Shown here one piece after another: positions 42,789-51,106 of a DNA stretch of 64,000 bases. The position numbers were made by a program, and so were the translations under genes. How positions within the stretch are numbered: position 1 is the first letter of the stretch; every line of letters starts with the position of its first letter. Location of the stretch: contig CAVTPF010000002.1 in the NCBI GenBank assembly GCA_963736525.1, positions 62,001-126,000 on the forward strand, given 5' to 3'. Origin of the DNA: Bog-473 sp963736525. GTDB taxonomy: Bacteria; Actinomycetota; Acidimicrobiia; Acidimicrobiales; RAAP-2. The notes under the pieces were generated by a model. The model worked only from the letters and a program-made list of their open reading frames with translations. It searched no databases and was not told the DNA's origin.

Positions 42789-44004
42789 GCGGGGGCCGCA
42801 CCCGGTCCCAGGCGGACATGACCAGGGTCAGCAGGCCGAAGCCGGCTCCGAGCACGCAGACGCCGGCCCACCCATGGGTGCCGTAGAGCGCGCCGGCGCT
42901 CACCGAGCCGACGGCGCCGCCCAGGAAGTAGCAGACCATGTACGCGCTGTTGATCCGGCTGCGGGCGTCGGGTCGCAGCGCGTAGATGACCGCTTGGTTC
43001 GTGATCTGCATGCCCTGGGTGCCCATGTCGAGCAGGATGACGCCGACGATGATGGCGGCCACCGACGTGCGCCCCGCCCAGAGCACGCCAAAGGAGCCCG
43101 CCAGCAGCACGCCGGCGCCGACGGTGGTGGCGGTGGCACGGGCCGAGTCGGCCAGCTTGCCCGCCAGGTTTGCCGCCACGATGCCGCCGGCGCCGACGAG
43201 GCCGAAGAGACCGATCACCGCGTTGGAGTAGTGGTACGGGCTGCCCGAGAGCAGGAAGGCCAGGGTGGTCCACAAGACGCTGAAGGCAGCGAAGGCGCAG
43301 GCGCCGTGCCAGGCCCGCCGGCGCAGGACGGGCTCAGTGGCCAGGAGCCGCAGTGAGGAGCCGACCAGCTCGGGGTAGCTGCGATGCGGGCGCGGGCGCT
43401 CTGTCGGCAACGCCCGCCACAGCACCAGCGCGAAGCACACCATGAGGACGGCCGACAGCCAGTAGATCGCCCGCCAGCCCGCCGCCTGGGCCACCAGCCC
43501 CGAGACCGTGCGGGCCAGGAGGATGCCCAGCAGGAGCCCCGTCATGATGCGGGCCACCACGCGGCCGCGGCGCTCCTCGGGGGCCATGTCGGCGGCGAAG
43601 GGGATCATGACCTGCCCCGCGACCGAGGCGCCGCCGACGGCGACCGAGGCCAGGCCGAAGAGCAAGAGGTTCGGCGCCATGGCGCACGCCACCAGGGCGG
43701 CGGCCGACACACAGAAGAGCCGGGTCACCAGCGCCCGCCGCGGGTGGAGGTCTCCGAGCGGGACGACGAGGAGCAGGCCGGCTGCGTACCCGATCTGCGT
43801 GGCCGTGATGATCGACGAGGTCGGCCCGGGCCCGCTGTGGAACGAGCGCGCCACCTGATGCAGCACGGGTTGCGCGTAGTAGAGGTTGGCCACGACGGCC
43901 CCCGTGGCGACGGCGATGAGGGCGACGAGCACCCGCGAGAGTCCGCGTGGTGCGTCCGGTCCCACGCGCGCCGCGCTCGTGCTGCTCGTCTCGGGCGCCG
44001 TCAC
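42727..44004 (-). CDS. MFS transporter
   Basis: A 425-residue major facilitator with 12 predicted helices. NLYYAQPVLHQVARSF and ATQIGYAAGLLLVVPLGDL in the first two helices are typical of the YnfM/NepI-like drug-efflux branch; MAPEERRGRVVARIMTGLLLGIL contains the second conserved loop. The substrate is unknown. The GTG start at 44004 lies 54 nt after ctaF on the same strand. The last 25 residues are a polar Arg/Ser tail lying over the end of the ArsR-SRPBCC gene. Confidence 0.83.
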   Translation of the reverse strand: MTAPETSSTSAARVGPDAPRGLSRVLVALIAVATGAVVANLYYAQPVLHQVARSFHSGPGPTSSIITATQIGYAAGLLLVVPLGDLHPRRALVTRLFCVSAAALVACAMAPNLLLFGLASVAVGGASVAGQVMIPFAADMAPEERRGRVVARIMTGLLLGILLARTVSGLVAQAAGWRAIYWLSAVLMVCFALVLWRALPTERPRPHRSYPELVGSSLRLLATEPVLRRRAWHGACAFAAFSVLWTTLAFLLSGSPYHYSNAVIGLFGLVGAGGIVAANLAGKLADSARATATTVGAGVLLAGSFGVLWAGRTSVAAIIVGVILLDMGTQGMQITNQAVIYALRPDARSRINSAYMVCYFLGGAVGSVSAGALYGTHGWAGVCVLGAGFGLLTLVMSAWDRVRPPLRRTSTTRAWSAARPSRARS

Positions 44005-44058
44005 CGGGTCAGGCTACCGGGGGAGTTCCCTGGTCCTGGCCGGTCGCGGTGTGAGCGG

Positions 44059-44493
44059 TCAGATGTTGCCGCCGCGCCGGCTCTCGGCCGTGACGCCGGT
44101 CAGCGCGGTCAGGATCAGCGGCACGCCGATGAAGATCAGCCAGACGCCGAAGACGAGTGCCAGCACGGTCATGAAGGCGCCCATGCCCAGCACGAACGGC
44201 CAGATCGACGACCCCGGGAACGAGTCGACGGTGCCCGCGCCATCGGCCATCTCGGCGTCCTCGCGGTCCGAGGGGCGGTCCCCGGCGGCGCGGACCTCGC
44301 CCCAGAAGAAGTACTTGCGGCCGTGGAAGCGCTGGTGCCAGAAGAAGTAGTAGAGGCCGGGCAGGAAGCCGAGCAGCGTGGCGCCGAGCAGCATCATGCC
44401 CCCACCGTCGTCGTAGCTCCAGAACCAGTAGACGAGGCCGACGAGTCCGAAGAAGACCCCGAGGAAGAGCAGGAACATCGCCTCGATCCTCAT
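44059..44493 (-). CDS. ctaF: cytochrome c oxidase subunit IV
   Basis: A 144-residue membrane protein with four hydrophobic segments (two at 1-45, two at 85-125), matching the actinobacterial aa3 subunit IV (CtaF). Its location directly after ctaD with an ATGA overlap supports this. RIEAMFLLFLGVFFGLVGLVYW and WPFVLGMGAFMTVLALVFGVWL resemble known members. ATG 44493 is chosen for the overlap; upstream sequence in this frame is antisense-like. Confidence 0.87.
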   Translation of the reverse strand: MRIEAMFLLFLGVFFGLVGLVYWFWSYDDGGGMMLLGATLLGFLPGLYYFFWHQRFHGRKYFFWGEVRAAGDRPSDREDAEMADGAGTVDSFPGSSIWPFVLGMGAFMTVLALVFGVWLIFIGVPLILTALTGVTAESRRGGNI

Positions 44494-46286
44494 ACCGTGC
44501 TCGAGACCTTCTCGCTGGCGTGCCCGTTGGTGTGCGCCTTGCCGTGGGGGACGGTGAGCGCGTCGGGGTGGTTGTAGTCCCAGGTCGGGCGCTCGGAGCG
44601 GATCGGCGGCAGGTGCGTGTAGTTGTGGTGGGGCGGCGGCGAGGTGGTGAACCACTCGAGCGTGTGCGCGTCCCAGGGGTTGTCGCCCGCCGGGATCGGC
44701 TTGCGCCACGACACGAAGAAGTTGACGAGCAGGAAGACGAACGAGAACCCGATGACGAACGCGCCCACCGTCGACACCACGTTGTAGCTCTGCCATCCGA
44801 GGTTCGAGGGGTAGCTGGCCACCCGGCGCGGCATGCCCAGGAGGCCGACCACGTACTGGGGCATGAAGGTCACCCAGAAACCGATGAACATCAGCCAGAA
44901 GTGCCACTTGCCCAGGTTGTCGCGCAGCATGCGGCCGAACATCTTCGGATACCAGTAGTAGACGCCGGCAAAGCCGGCGAAGACCGCCGTACCGAAGAGC
45001 ACCTGGTGGAAGTGCGCCACCACGAAGTAGGTGTCGTGCGTGGCGAAGTCGATGGGTGGTGACGCCAGCATGATGCCGGTGATGCCGCCCATGAGGAACG
45101 CGAACAGGAACCCGACGGAGAAGAGCATCGGCGCGGTGAACGTCAGCTGCCCGTGCCACATGGTGCCGATCCAGTTGAAGAACTTGATGCCGGTCGGCAC
45201 GGCGATGAGCAGGCTCAGGATGGAGAAGAAGGGCAGCAGCACGGCTCCGGTCGTGAACATGTGGTGCGCCCACACGCCGGTGGACAGCGCCGCGATCGCC
45301 ATGGTGGCGAACACCATGCCCTTGTAGCCGAAGACCGGCTTGCGGGAGAAGACGGGGAGGATCTCGGTGACGATCCCGAAGAAGGGCAGGGCGAGGATGT
45401 AGACCTCGGGATGGCCGAAGAACCAGAAGAGGTTCTGCCACAGCAGGGGCGAGCCGCACGACGCCATGGCGTGCCCGTTCACCAGGTGGCATCCGGTCGC
45501 CGTGTAGATGTGGGTGCCGAAGTGGCGGTCGCAGAACAGCATGACCACGGCGGCCGTCAGCACCGGGAAGGCGATCAGGATCAGGATCCCGGTGACCAGC
45601 ATGTTCCAGGTGAAGATGGGCATGCGGAACATCGTCATGCCCGGTGCGCGCAGGTAGAAGATGGTCCCGCACAGGTTGACGCCCGTGAAGATGGCGGAGA
45701 AGCCGGTGAGGGCGAGGCCCATGAGGAAGAGGTCGGGACCGGCGCCGGGCGAGCTGGTCGCGCTGGACAGGGGCGCGTAGGCCACCCAGCCGAACTGGGC
45801 GGCGCCGCCGGCGACGAAGAAGCCCATCAGGATGGTGATGGAGCCGCTCAGGTAGAGCCAGTAGCTGAGTGCGTTCAGGCGGGGGAAGGCCATGTCGGGC
45901 GCGCCCACCTGCAGCGGCACGATGTAGTTGGCCAGGCCGCCGAAGGCGAAGGGCCCGGCGAAGAGGTACAGCATCAGGCTGCCGTGCATGGTGAACAGTG
46001 CGTTGTACTGCGAGAAGGTGAGCAGCGACGAGTGCGGCGAGGTCAGCTGCAGCCGCATGATCAGCGCCATGATTCCCGAGATGTAGAAGATCACGATCGC
46101 CGTGATCATGTAGCTGAGGCCGATGACCTTGTGGTCGGTCGAGGTCAGCCACTTGAGGATGCCGGACGGACCGTGGTCCTCGTGGCCGCCGCCGTGGGGC
46201 TCGTGGCCGTCGACGGGGACCGGTGGAGGGAGCTCGAGCCCGGTGGGCTCGCCTGTCCCGACTGGTGGGGCGATGACGTCAGTCAC
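44490..46286 (-). CDS. ctaD: cytochrome c oxidase subunit I
   Basis: A 598-residue heme-copper oxidase core subunit with 12 helices. The CuB and heme ligands are in FFGHPEVYI, WAHHMF and FVVAHFHQVLFG; the proton-channel Asp lies in GAPDMAFPRLN, and WFFGHPEVYI holds the conserved Glu and Tyr. GTG 46286 is preferred because AGGAGG ends 11 nt upstream; the GTG at 46298 overlaps that ribosome site itself. It overlaps the ctaC stop by 8 nt. The N-terminal 40 residues are His/Pro/Gly-rich. Confidence 0.95.
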   Translation of the reverse strand: MTDVIAPPVGTGEPTGLELPPPVPVDGHEPHGGGHEDHGPSGILKWLTSTDHKVIGLSYMITAIVIFYISGIMALIMRLQLTSPHSSLLTFSQYNALFTMHGSLMLYLFAGPFAFGGLANYIVPLQVGAPDMAFPRLNALSYWLYLSGSITILMGFFVAGGAAQFGWVAYAPLSSATSSPGAGPDLFLMGLALTGFSAIFTGVNLCGTIFYLRAPGMTMFRMPIFTWNMLVTGILILIAFPVLTAAVVMLFCDRHFGTHIYTATGCHLVNGHAMASCGSPLLWQNLFWFFGHPEVYILALPFFGIVTEILPVFSRKPVFGYKGMVFATMAIAALSTGVWAHHMFTTGAVLLPFFSILSLLIAVPTGIKFFNWIGTMWHGQLTFTAPMLFSVGFLFAFLMGGITGIMLASPPIDFATHDTYFVVAHFHQVLFGTAVFAGFAGVYYWYPKMFGRMLRDNLGKWHFWLMFIGFWVTFMPQYVVGLLGMPRRVASYPSNLGWQSYNVVSTVGAFVIGFSFVFLLVNFFVSWRKPIPAGDNPWDAHTLEWFTTSPPPHHNYTHLPPIRSERPTWDYNHPDALTVPHGKAHTNGHASEKVSSTV

Positions 46287-47208
46287 CTTCGAGCGCACCT
46301 CCTGTGTTCCCGGTGTTGCCGCTGCCCGAATTGCCAGAGTTGCCGGAGCCCCCAGAGTAGTTGGGCACGGTCCCGTTGACGTTTGCGTGCAGGTCGCCGG
46401 GCAGCTGCCCGACGGAGGAGGGGTGCGCCCGCTGGTAGGCGCCGGTGACGCGCAGCCAGGTCTGGTAGGCCGACGGCGACACCGAACGGACGTTGAAGAA
46501 CATCAAGGAGTGGTAGAGGCCGCACAGCTGGGTGCACTGCCCCCGGTACACGCCGTTGTGGAGCACGTTCAGGTCGAAATAGGTCGAGTACCCCGGCGTG
46601 GCGTAGCGGCTGAAGTTGAACTCGGGCACGTAGAAGCCGTGGATCACGTCGTAGGAGTCGAGCCGGACGCGCACGGTCTGACCGGTCGGGACCACCATCG
46701 TCGGCGCGTCGGTCGTCTGGCCGATGATCTTGACCCCGTTCGGGTACTCGAACTCCCACCCCCACTGGAAGGCATAGACGTGGATCTTGGTGGCAGGGTT
46801 CGGCTCGACCGCCGTGACCTTGTTCTCGACCACCACGGTGGCCACGAAGAGCCCGAGGACGATCAGGATCGGGACCACCGTGTAGATGATCTCGGTCAGC
46901 GTGTGGTACTGCGTCTGCACCGGCATGTCGTCGCTCCGCCGGCGGTAGCGGAACACGGCCCACAGGATGAGCAGGAGGACGAACCCGCCCACGAACAGGC
47001 TGGTGATGAAGAACCCCTGCCAGAGGTGGAAGGTGGACTGGGCCTGGCTGGTCGATCCCTTGTGGAAGCCGAAGCTCGGGAGCTGGCACCCCGTCAGGAG
47101 GACGGCCCCGAGGGCCACCGCGGCGGCGGCCAGACGACGTGGCCTCTTGCGGCCGGGAGCTGGGGTTTCGGGCGTGTTGGACGGGGGGCTGGTCAGCGAC
47201 GAGTCCAC
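46279..47208 (-). CDS. ctaC: cytochrome c oxidase subunit II, lipoprotein
   Basis: A 309-residue subunit carrying the CuA centre that receives electrons from QcrC. The N-terminus has a basic stretch and lipobox LLTGC with Cys41, so it should be lipidated. Two helices follow. CuA ligands H190, C225, C229, H233 and M236 are all present with canonical spacing. The last 30 residues are a low-complexity Gly/Ser/Asn tail (repeats of GNSG/GNTG). The GTG start lies 7 nt after TAGTGT. Confidence 0.95.
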   Translation of the reverse strand: MDSSLTSPPSNTPETPAPGRKRPRRLAAAAVALGAVLLTGCQLPSFGFHKGSTSQAQSTFHLWQGFFITSLFVGGFVLLLILWAVFRYRRRSDDMPVQTQYHTLTEIIYTVVPILIVLGLFVATVVVENKVTAVEPNPATKIHVYAFQWGWEFEYPNGVKIIGQTTDAPTMVVPTGQTVRVRLDSYDVIHGFYVPEFNFSRYATPGYSTYFDLNVLHNGVYRGQCTQLCGLYHSLMFFNVRSVSPSAYQTWLRVTGAYQRAHPSSVGQLPGDLHANVNGTVPNYSGGSGNSGNSGSGNTGNTGGALEGD

Positions 47209-47215
47209 GGCGCTG

Positions 47216-47221
47216 ACACTA
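47216..47221 (-). promoter_or_regulatory. -10 element of ctaCDF operon
   Basis: On the minus strand TAGTGT lies 7 nt before the ctaC GTG start, with a run of seven T residues about 10 nt further upstream. The message is predicted to be leaderless. Confidence 0.45.
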
Positions 47222-47277
47222 TCGAACCCCGCAAAAAAACTGGAATTGGCAGCACAGCGGGGTGTGGCGGACCGCGG

Positions 47278-47721
47278 TCAGTGCTGGTGGGTGGGGGGCG
47301 AGGCCGCCGATTCGTTGGCGGCCCAGTTGAAGACGCCCCGCGCCATCGTGGAGGTGGCGCGCGCCGCACGCGCCGCGAAGACCTGCTGGCGCGCCCGCTG
47401 GACGCCTTCGTCGGCGGGATCGGCCAGCCAGGCGTGCTCGGCCAGGTGGCCGGCGACGCGCAGGGCCCCCTCGGCCTCATCGGAGCCGCGGGCGGATGCG
47501 TCCTGGGCGGCCGCGAGCAACTCGAGGGCCCGGTCGGCCAGCGCCCCCGGGCCGCCGGCGAGCGCGGCGAGCTCTGCCGCCAGCGCCCGTTCGGCCGCCG
47601 GCTTCAGCGTGGCCGGGTTGCCGTCCCACCAGCCGCCGTACTGCCGCCACACCGTATGGACGATGAACTCTGGCTCGTCGTAGACCGGGCGCAGGTAGGG
47701 CCGTGCCTCCAGCGCCGCGGG
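47278..47721 (-). pseudogene. C-terminal part of MBL-fold hydrolase, shifted frame
   Basis: In the frame one base off the upstream part, the sequence continues with LEARPYLRPVYDEPEF, then VWRQYGGWWDGNPATLKPA, the dimerisation-domain signature of alkylsulfatase-like metallo-beta-lactamases, and ends at 47278. With the 5' part it would restore a protein of about 436 residues. The junction is at GGGG (47719-47722 on the plus strand), where one more G restores the frame. Confidence 0.75.
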
Positions 47722-48587
47722 GCGCGCACGGACTGGATGGCGTCGTCGAGACGCCCGCCCGCGTTCATGACGGCCAGCGTCTGGTCGACGAGCGAGTCGA
47801 GGAGGTCCGCCGTGTCGGTGAGGGCCTGGCGGACCCGGTCGGCTCCGATGACGGGGAAGCCGTGCCCGGGCAGCAGGAACTCCGCCTCCAACTGGAGCAT
47901 CCGGCGCAGCGCGGCGGCCCATTCCCTGGGGTAGCGCTGCACCTTCTGGGGGTTGCCCGCGTTGGGCGACGCCCAAATGAACAGGTCGCCGCAGCACAGC
48001 ACCCGCGTGTCCTGCTGCCACGTGACGGTGTGGTCGTCCGTCTCGCCCTTCTCGTGTCGCAGCGAGAAGTCCACGCCGCCGACGGAGACGTCGAGGGTGT
48101 CGTGGTAGGTGCGGTCGGGGTAGCGGTACTCGGTGGGCCAGTTCAGGTCGGTGAAGCCGAACTGGCGGCGGTTGATGATGGTGTTGTAGCCGGCCGTGAA
48201 GATGTAACGGTCGAAACGCGCCGGCAGGGCGTGATGCGCGATGACCTGGGGGGCGGCCCACCCCTGCGCGGCCGCCTCCTCCTCCCACACCGGCACGCCG
48301 AACACGTGGTCGATGTGTCCGTGGGAGTAGACCGCGGTGTCGAGGCGGGCGGGGCTCCAGGTCCGGATGTCGTCGTGGACGACCTTGGCCAGCGGCGCGC
48401 TGCCGGTGTCGACCAGGAGGAGGCCGTCCTCGGTGGTGAAGGCCGAGACGTTGGCGAACGAGGGGCAGAAACCGACGCCGTCGGTGATCTCGACGAAGCC
48501 CCCCATGTGGTCCACCGGGTGGAAGGTCGATGTCGAGACCTCGCCGTTCCAGAGGCGCTCGGCGACGGACAGGACGTCAGATGGCAC
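47604..48587 (-). CDS. MBL-fold metallo-hydrolase, N-terminal part (frameshifted)
   Basis: The N-terminal 290 residues form a metallo-beta-lactamase fold of the alkylsulfatase-related branch. Zinc ligands are visible in SHGHIDH, GETDDHTV and GDLFIW, with LLPGHGFPV later. Beyond about residue 290 this frame loses similarity (Arg/Ser-rich) and ends at 47604, while the true continuation lies in another frame down to 47278. GTG 48587 follows GGGGGGATC by about 4 nt. The substrate is unknown. A real pseudogene and a sequencing error are both possible. Confidence 0.8.
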   Translation of the reverse strand: MPSDVLSVAERLWNGEVSTSTFHPVDHMGGFVEITDGVGFCPSFANVSAFTTEDGLLLVDTGSAPLAKVVHDDIRTWSPARLDTAVYSHGHIDHVFGVPVWEEEAAAQGWAAPQVIAHHALPARFDRYIFTAGYNTIINRRQFGFTDLNWPTEYRYPDRTYHDTLDVSVGGVDFSLRHEKGETDDHTVTWQQDTRVLCCGDLFIWASPNAGNPQKVQRYPREWAAALRRMLQLEAEFLLPGHGFPVIGADRVRQALTDTADLLDSLVDQTLAVMNAGGRLDDAIQSVRAPRRWRHGPTCARSTTSQSSSSIRCGGSTAAGGTATRPR

Positions 48588-48597
48588 GCGATCCCCC

Positions 48598-48625
48598 CTA
48601 GACAGATGCAGCTAGACAGATGCAG
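48598..48625. repeat. tandem 14-bp direct repeat upstream of MBL gene
   Basis: CTAGACAGATGCAG occurs twice without a gap (48598-48611 and 48612-48625), 11 to 38 nt upstream of the MBL start codon, in the expected promoter zone. It could be an operator or a recent slippage duplication. Confidence 0.6.
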
Positions 48626-48932
48626 ATCGGAAACCCCGTGCGCACGGCACAGGGTTCAGGCGCCCGGCGACTTCTCCTGCGCCGGGGGGGCGGGCGCCGG
48701 CGCGGCGTGCAGCCGCGGCGGCGGTGCCGTTCGGGGCGGCGGTGCCGTTCGGGGCGGCGGTGCCGTTCGGGGCCGCGCCCTCCGCCTTGCCCTCCTGGAG
48801 GCCCTTCTCGAATTGGTTCTTGGCCGAGCCCAGGTTGCGGGCCAGCTTGGGGATGGCCGCCCCTCCGAAGAGGAGCACCACGAGAATGATGGCCACGATG
48901 AGCAGGTCGGGACCGAAAAGGTCAGCCAGCAT
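48612..48932 (-). CDS. tatA: twin-arginine translocase subunit TatA
   Basis: A 106-residue protein. One N-terminal helix (LLIVAIILVVLLFGG) followed by the amphipathic segment AAIPKLARNLGSAKNQFEKG is the TatA/E arrangement that forms the Tat channel. A tail of three AAPNGT repeats follows. The last 30 residues use codons unlike the rest of the gene; a neighbouring frame would end at 48656 with a Pro/Ala tail (APAPAPPAQEKSPGA), so a one-base error in the tail is possible. ATG 48932 follows AAGGAGAA. It is the only Tat component in the window. Confidence 0.85.
   Translation of the reverse strand: MLADLFGPDLLIVAIILVVLLFGGAAIPKLARNLGSAKNQFEKGLQEGKAEGAAPNGTAAPNGTAAPNGTAAAAARRAGARPPGAGEVAGRLNPVPCARGFRSASV
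48723..48776. repeat. three 18-bp tandem repeats within tatA
   Basis: The unit GGTGCCGTTCGGGGCGGC is repeated three times (the third copy differs near its end) and encodes the AAPNGT repeats of the TatA tail. It is in frame, so it changes only tail length. Confidence 0.8.
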
Positions 48933-49039
48933 GAGGTTCTCCTTCTTCCGGGTCCACGTGGCGGTGGTCCGGATGAAAGGTTAGACCCATTCCACGCTCG
49001 GAGTGTCCGCACGCCACGATGTGGGGTCCCTGTTCGGAG

Positions 49040-49444
49040 TCAGCCGGCCAAAAGGATGCCCATCACGAGCGCGGCGACGCTGGCGGTGCCCGCTACGGAG
49101 CCCCACAGGGCGAGCTGGCCCTTTGTCGTGGCCCGCTGGTGCAGGGCCGCACCCACCCCGGCCAGGATCACCACGACGATCTTGGCCATCAGGACGGCCT
49201 TCCAGGCCGAGTCCTGGGAGGAGTAGTGCACGGCGGTGACGTTCCAGATGCCGGTGGCCAGGAGGACCACGTACGCCGGCCAGGCCATGCGGGCGAACGC
49301 CCGCGCCAGTGCCTTGGGGGCATCGGCGCCCAGGCCACGGGCCGGGCCGACCAGGCCCACCATCACGATCTGTCCTCCCACCCAGACCGTGGCGGCCAGG
49401 ACGTGGAGGGTGAGGCGGATGGTGTCGAGCGCGGGGGCCAACAC
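49040..49444 (-). CDS. CopD-like four-helix membrane protein
   Basis: A 134-residue protein with four hydrophobic segments. RLTLHVLAATVWVGGQIVM with its His and the later YVVLLATGIWN resemble the CopD/DUF2269-type membrane domain linked to copper handling in some bacteria. Nothing here proves copper transport. The GTG at 49444 lies 7 nt after the crotonase stop, so the two are probably co-transcribed. Confidence 0.65.
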   Translation of the reverse strand: MLAPALDTIRLTLHVLAATVWVGGQIVMVGLVGPARGLGADAPKALARAFARMAWPAYVVLLATGIWNVTAVHYSSQDSAWKAVLMAKIVVVILAGVGAALHQRATTKGQLALWGSVAGTASVAALVMGILLAG

Positions 49445-49451
49445 GGGAGCG

Positions 49452-50225
49452 CTACTTGCCCTGCCAGTTGGGGGGGCGCTTCTCGGCGAACGCGATCGGA
49501 CCCTCCATGGCGTCGGCCGAGGAGAAGACCACGCCCACGGCCTCCGCGTTGATGACCCAACCCTCGGACTCGGGCACCTCGGCGGCGCGCCGCATCACGC
49601 TCTTCGAGTACCGCACGGCCAGCGGGGCGTTGGCGGCGATGCGCTCCGCCAGCGCGACCGCCTCGGGCAGCAGCGAGTCGGGCGGCACCACCTTGTTGAC
49701 CAGGCCGAGGGCGTAGGCCCGCTCGGCGTCGATCGAGTCGCCCGTCATGGCGAGCTCGAGCGCCACGGCCATGGGGAGCCGCTTCGGCATGCGGATCAGG
49801 CCGCCGCCGCCGGCGATCAGGCCGCGCTTGGCCTCGGGAATGCCGAAGGTGGCGTGCGCGGCTGCGACCACCAGGTCGCACGAGAGCATGATCTCGAAGC
49901 CGCCCGCCAGCGCGGGGCCGTTGACGGCGGCGATGATCGGTTTGGGGAAGTCGCGCTGGGTGAGCCCGCCGAAGCCCCCGCTCACCCCCATGATGTCGTC
50001 GCCCTCGCCGCTGCTGAAGGCCTTGAGGTCCATGCCCGCGCTGAACGCCTTGTCCCCGCTTCCCGTGATGACGACCACCCAGCAGTCCGCATCCTCGGCC
50101 AATTCGTCCATGAGGCCCGACATCGCCTTGCTGACCGCGCCGTTGATGGCGTTGCGCGCTTCGGGCCGGTTGATGGTCAGGATCTCCACGTTGCCGCGCC
50201 GCTCGTGCAGCACTTCGTCTGCCAT
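49452..50225 (-). CDS. enoyl-CoA hydratase/isomerase (crotonase) family protein
   Basis: A 257-residue crotonase-fold enzyme. The oxyanion-hole segments SAGMDLKAF and NGPALAGGFEIMLSCDL are typical, and FGIPEAKRGLIAGGGG carries the Glu corresponding to the enoyl-CoA hydratase catalytic acid. The family acts on acyl-CoA thioesters; which reaction is not decided by sequence. ATG 50225 follows GAAGGGAG; the frame is open far upstream but only as antisense of the VC0807 gene and others. Confidence 0.85.
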   Translation of the reverse strand: MADEVLHERRGNVEILTINRPEARNAINGAVSKAMSGLMDELAEDADCWVVVITGSGDKAFSAGMDLKAFSSGEGDDIMGVSGGFGGLTQRDFPKPIIAAVNGPALAGGFEIMLSCDLVVAAAHATFGIPEAKRGLIAGGGGLIRMPKRLPMAVALELAMTGDSIDAERAYALGLVNKVVPPDSLLPEAVALAERIAANAPLAVRYSKSVMRRAAEVPESEGWVINAEAVGVVFSSADAMEGPIAFAEKRPPNWQGK

Positions 50226-50296
50226 GGTGCTCCCTTCGCTGGTGCCCCTCGCCGACGGCCGGGGCCGGTGCGCCGCCGAGGCTACCGGCGGCGGCG

Positions 50297-51055
50297 TCAG
50301 GGCAGGGGAACCTCGTCGGAGGCCCCGCTCTGTGCCGGTGACTGCGCGCGGTCGGGCGCGATCCCGGGCATGAGGGCAGCGGCCTCCATCTGAGCCCGCT
50401 TGCTGTACAAGGCGGAAAAGGCGAACAGGCTGCCGATGACGCCGGCGGTGATGAAGGGTGACACAGCGAGGAAGGTCCCCGTCGGCAAGAAGTCGGCCAG
50501 CGTCATGCGCGCGCTGGCCTCGACGACCAGCCCGATGCCCCACACCACGGAGAGCACCCGGAACGCGTGCCGCCCGATCGGCACCTCGTGGAGCCGGTCG
50601 AAGGCGGACACCTTGGCGGGGTCGTTCCCCGCGGACAGGTAGCGGCTGACGTAGAAGAGGGCGGGCCGGTCGTGGGTGAACAGGGTGACGATGCACGCCA
50701 CGCCGAAGAGGGCGGTGAAGAAGGCGTCCCTGACCTTGAGCACGTACGTGTTGCCCCCGAGGACGGTCGCGCTCAGCACCCCCACCGCGAAGCCCACGAG
50801 GACGGCGGCACCGACCACGTCGACCCGGCGCTGGCGCACGAATTGCACGACGACGAAGGCCACCGAGCACGAGCCGGCGACGATGAGGGCCTGGGCGTCG
50901 GTGTGCACGCGGCTGCGCACCAGGAAATAGACGCCGATGGGCACGGCGGCACCGAAGACCAGGCTGGGCAGGTGCTCGCGCACGGAAGGGATCCCGGGAC
51001 GCCACTCCGGGCCCGGTGACGGCGCCCCGCTGCCCCCTGGAACCTCGGGTCCCAT
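50297..51055 (-). CDS. VC0807 family membrane protein
   Basis: A 252-residue protein with about six hydrophobic helices. SLVFGAAVPIGVYFLVRSR, the LKVRDAFFTALFGVACI segment, RPALFYVSRYLSAGNDPAK and PTGTFLAVSPF match the VC0807 family of unknown function. ATG 51055 is chosen because TACCCT (51067-51062) lies 6 nt before it and the divergent gene starts at 51107. Confidence 0.8.
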   Translation of the reverse strand: MGPEVPGGSGAPSPGPEWRPGIPSVREHLPSLVFGAAVPIGVYFLVRSRVHTDAQALIVAGSCSVAFVVVQFVRQRRVDVVGAAVLVGFAVGVLSATVLGGNTYVLKVRDAFFTALFGVACIVTLFTHDRPALFYVSRYLSAGNDPAKVSAFDRLHEVPIGRHAFRVLSVVWGIGLVVEASARMTLADFLPTGTFLAVSPFITAGVIGSLFAFSALYSKRAQMEAAALMPGIAPDRAQSPAQSGASDEVPLP

Positions 51056-51061
51056 GAGCCC

Positions 51062-51100
51062 AGGGTACCGCCGCCATTCCGGCGTGCCACCGCGTAGGAT
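51062..51100. promoter_or_regulatory. back-to-back -10 elements of divergent genes
   Basis: TACCCT on the minus strand (51067-51062) precedes the ATG at 51055 by 6 nt, and TAGGAT on the plus strand (51095-51100) precedes the GTG at 51107 by 6 nt. Both promoters point outward from a 27-bp core and predict leaderless messages. Confidence 0.55.
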
Positions 51101-51106
51101 TCCGGG

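Noticed and set aside
47719..47722. Programmed ribosomal frameshift in the MBL gene
   Set aside because: No slippery heptamer or nearby pseudoknot is evident; a one-base G-run error or mutation is simpler.
48723..48776. CRISPR-like or regulatory repeat
   Set aside because: The three 18-bp units are adjacent, without spacers, and in frame within tatA.
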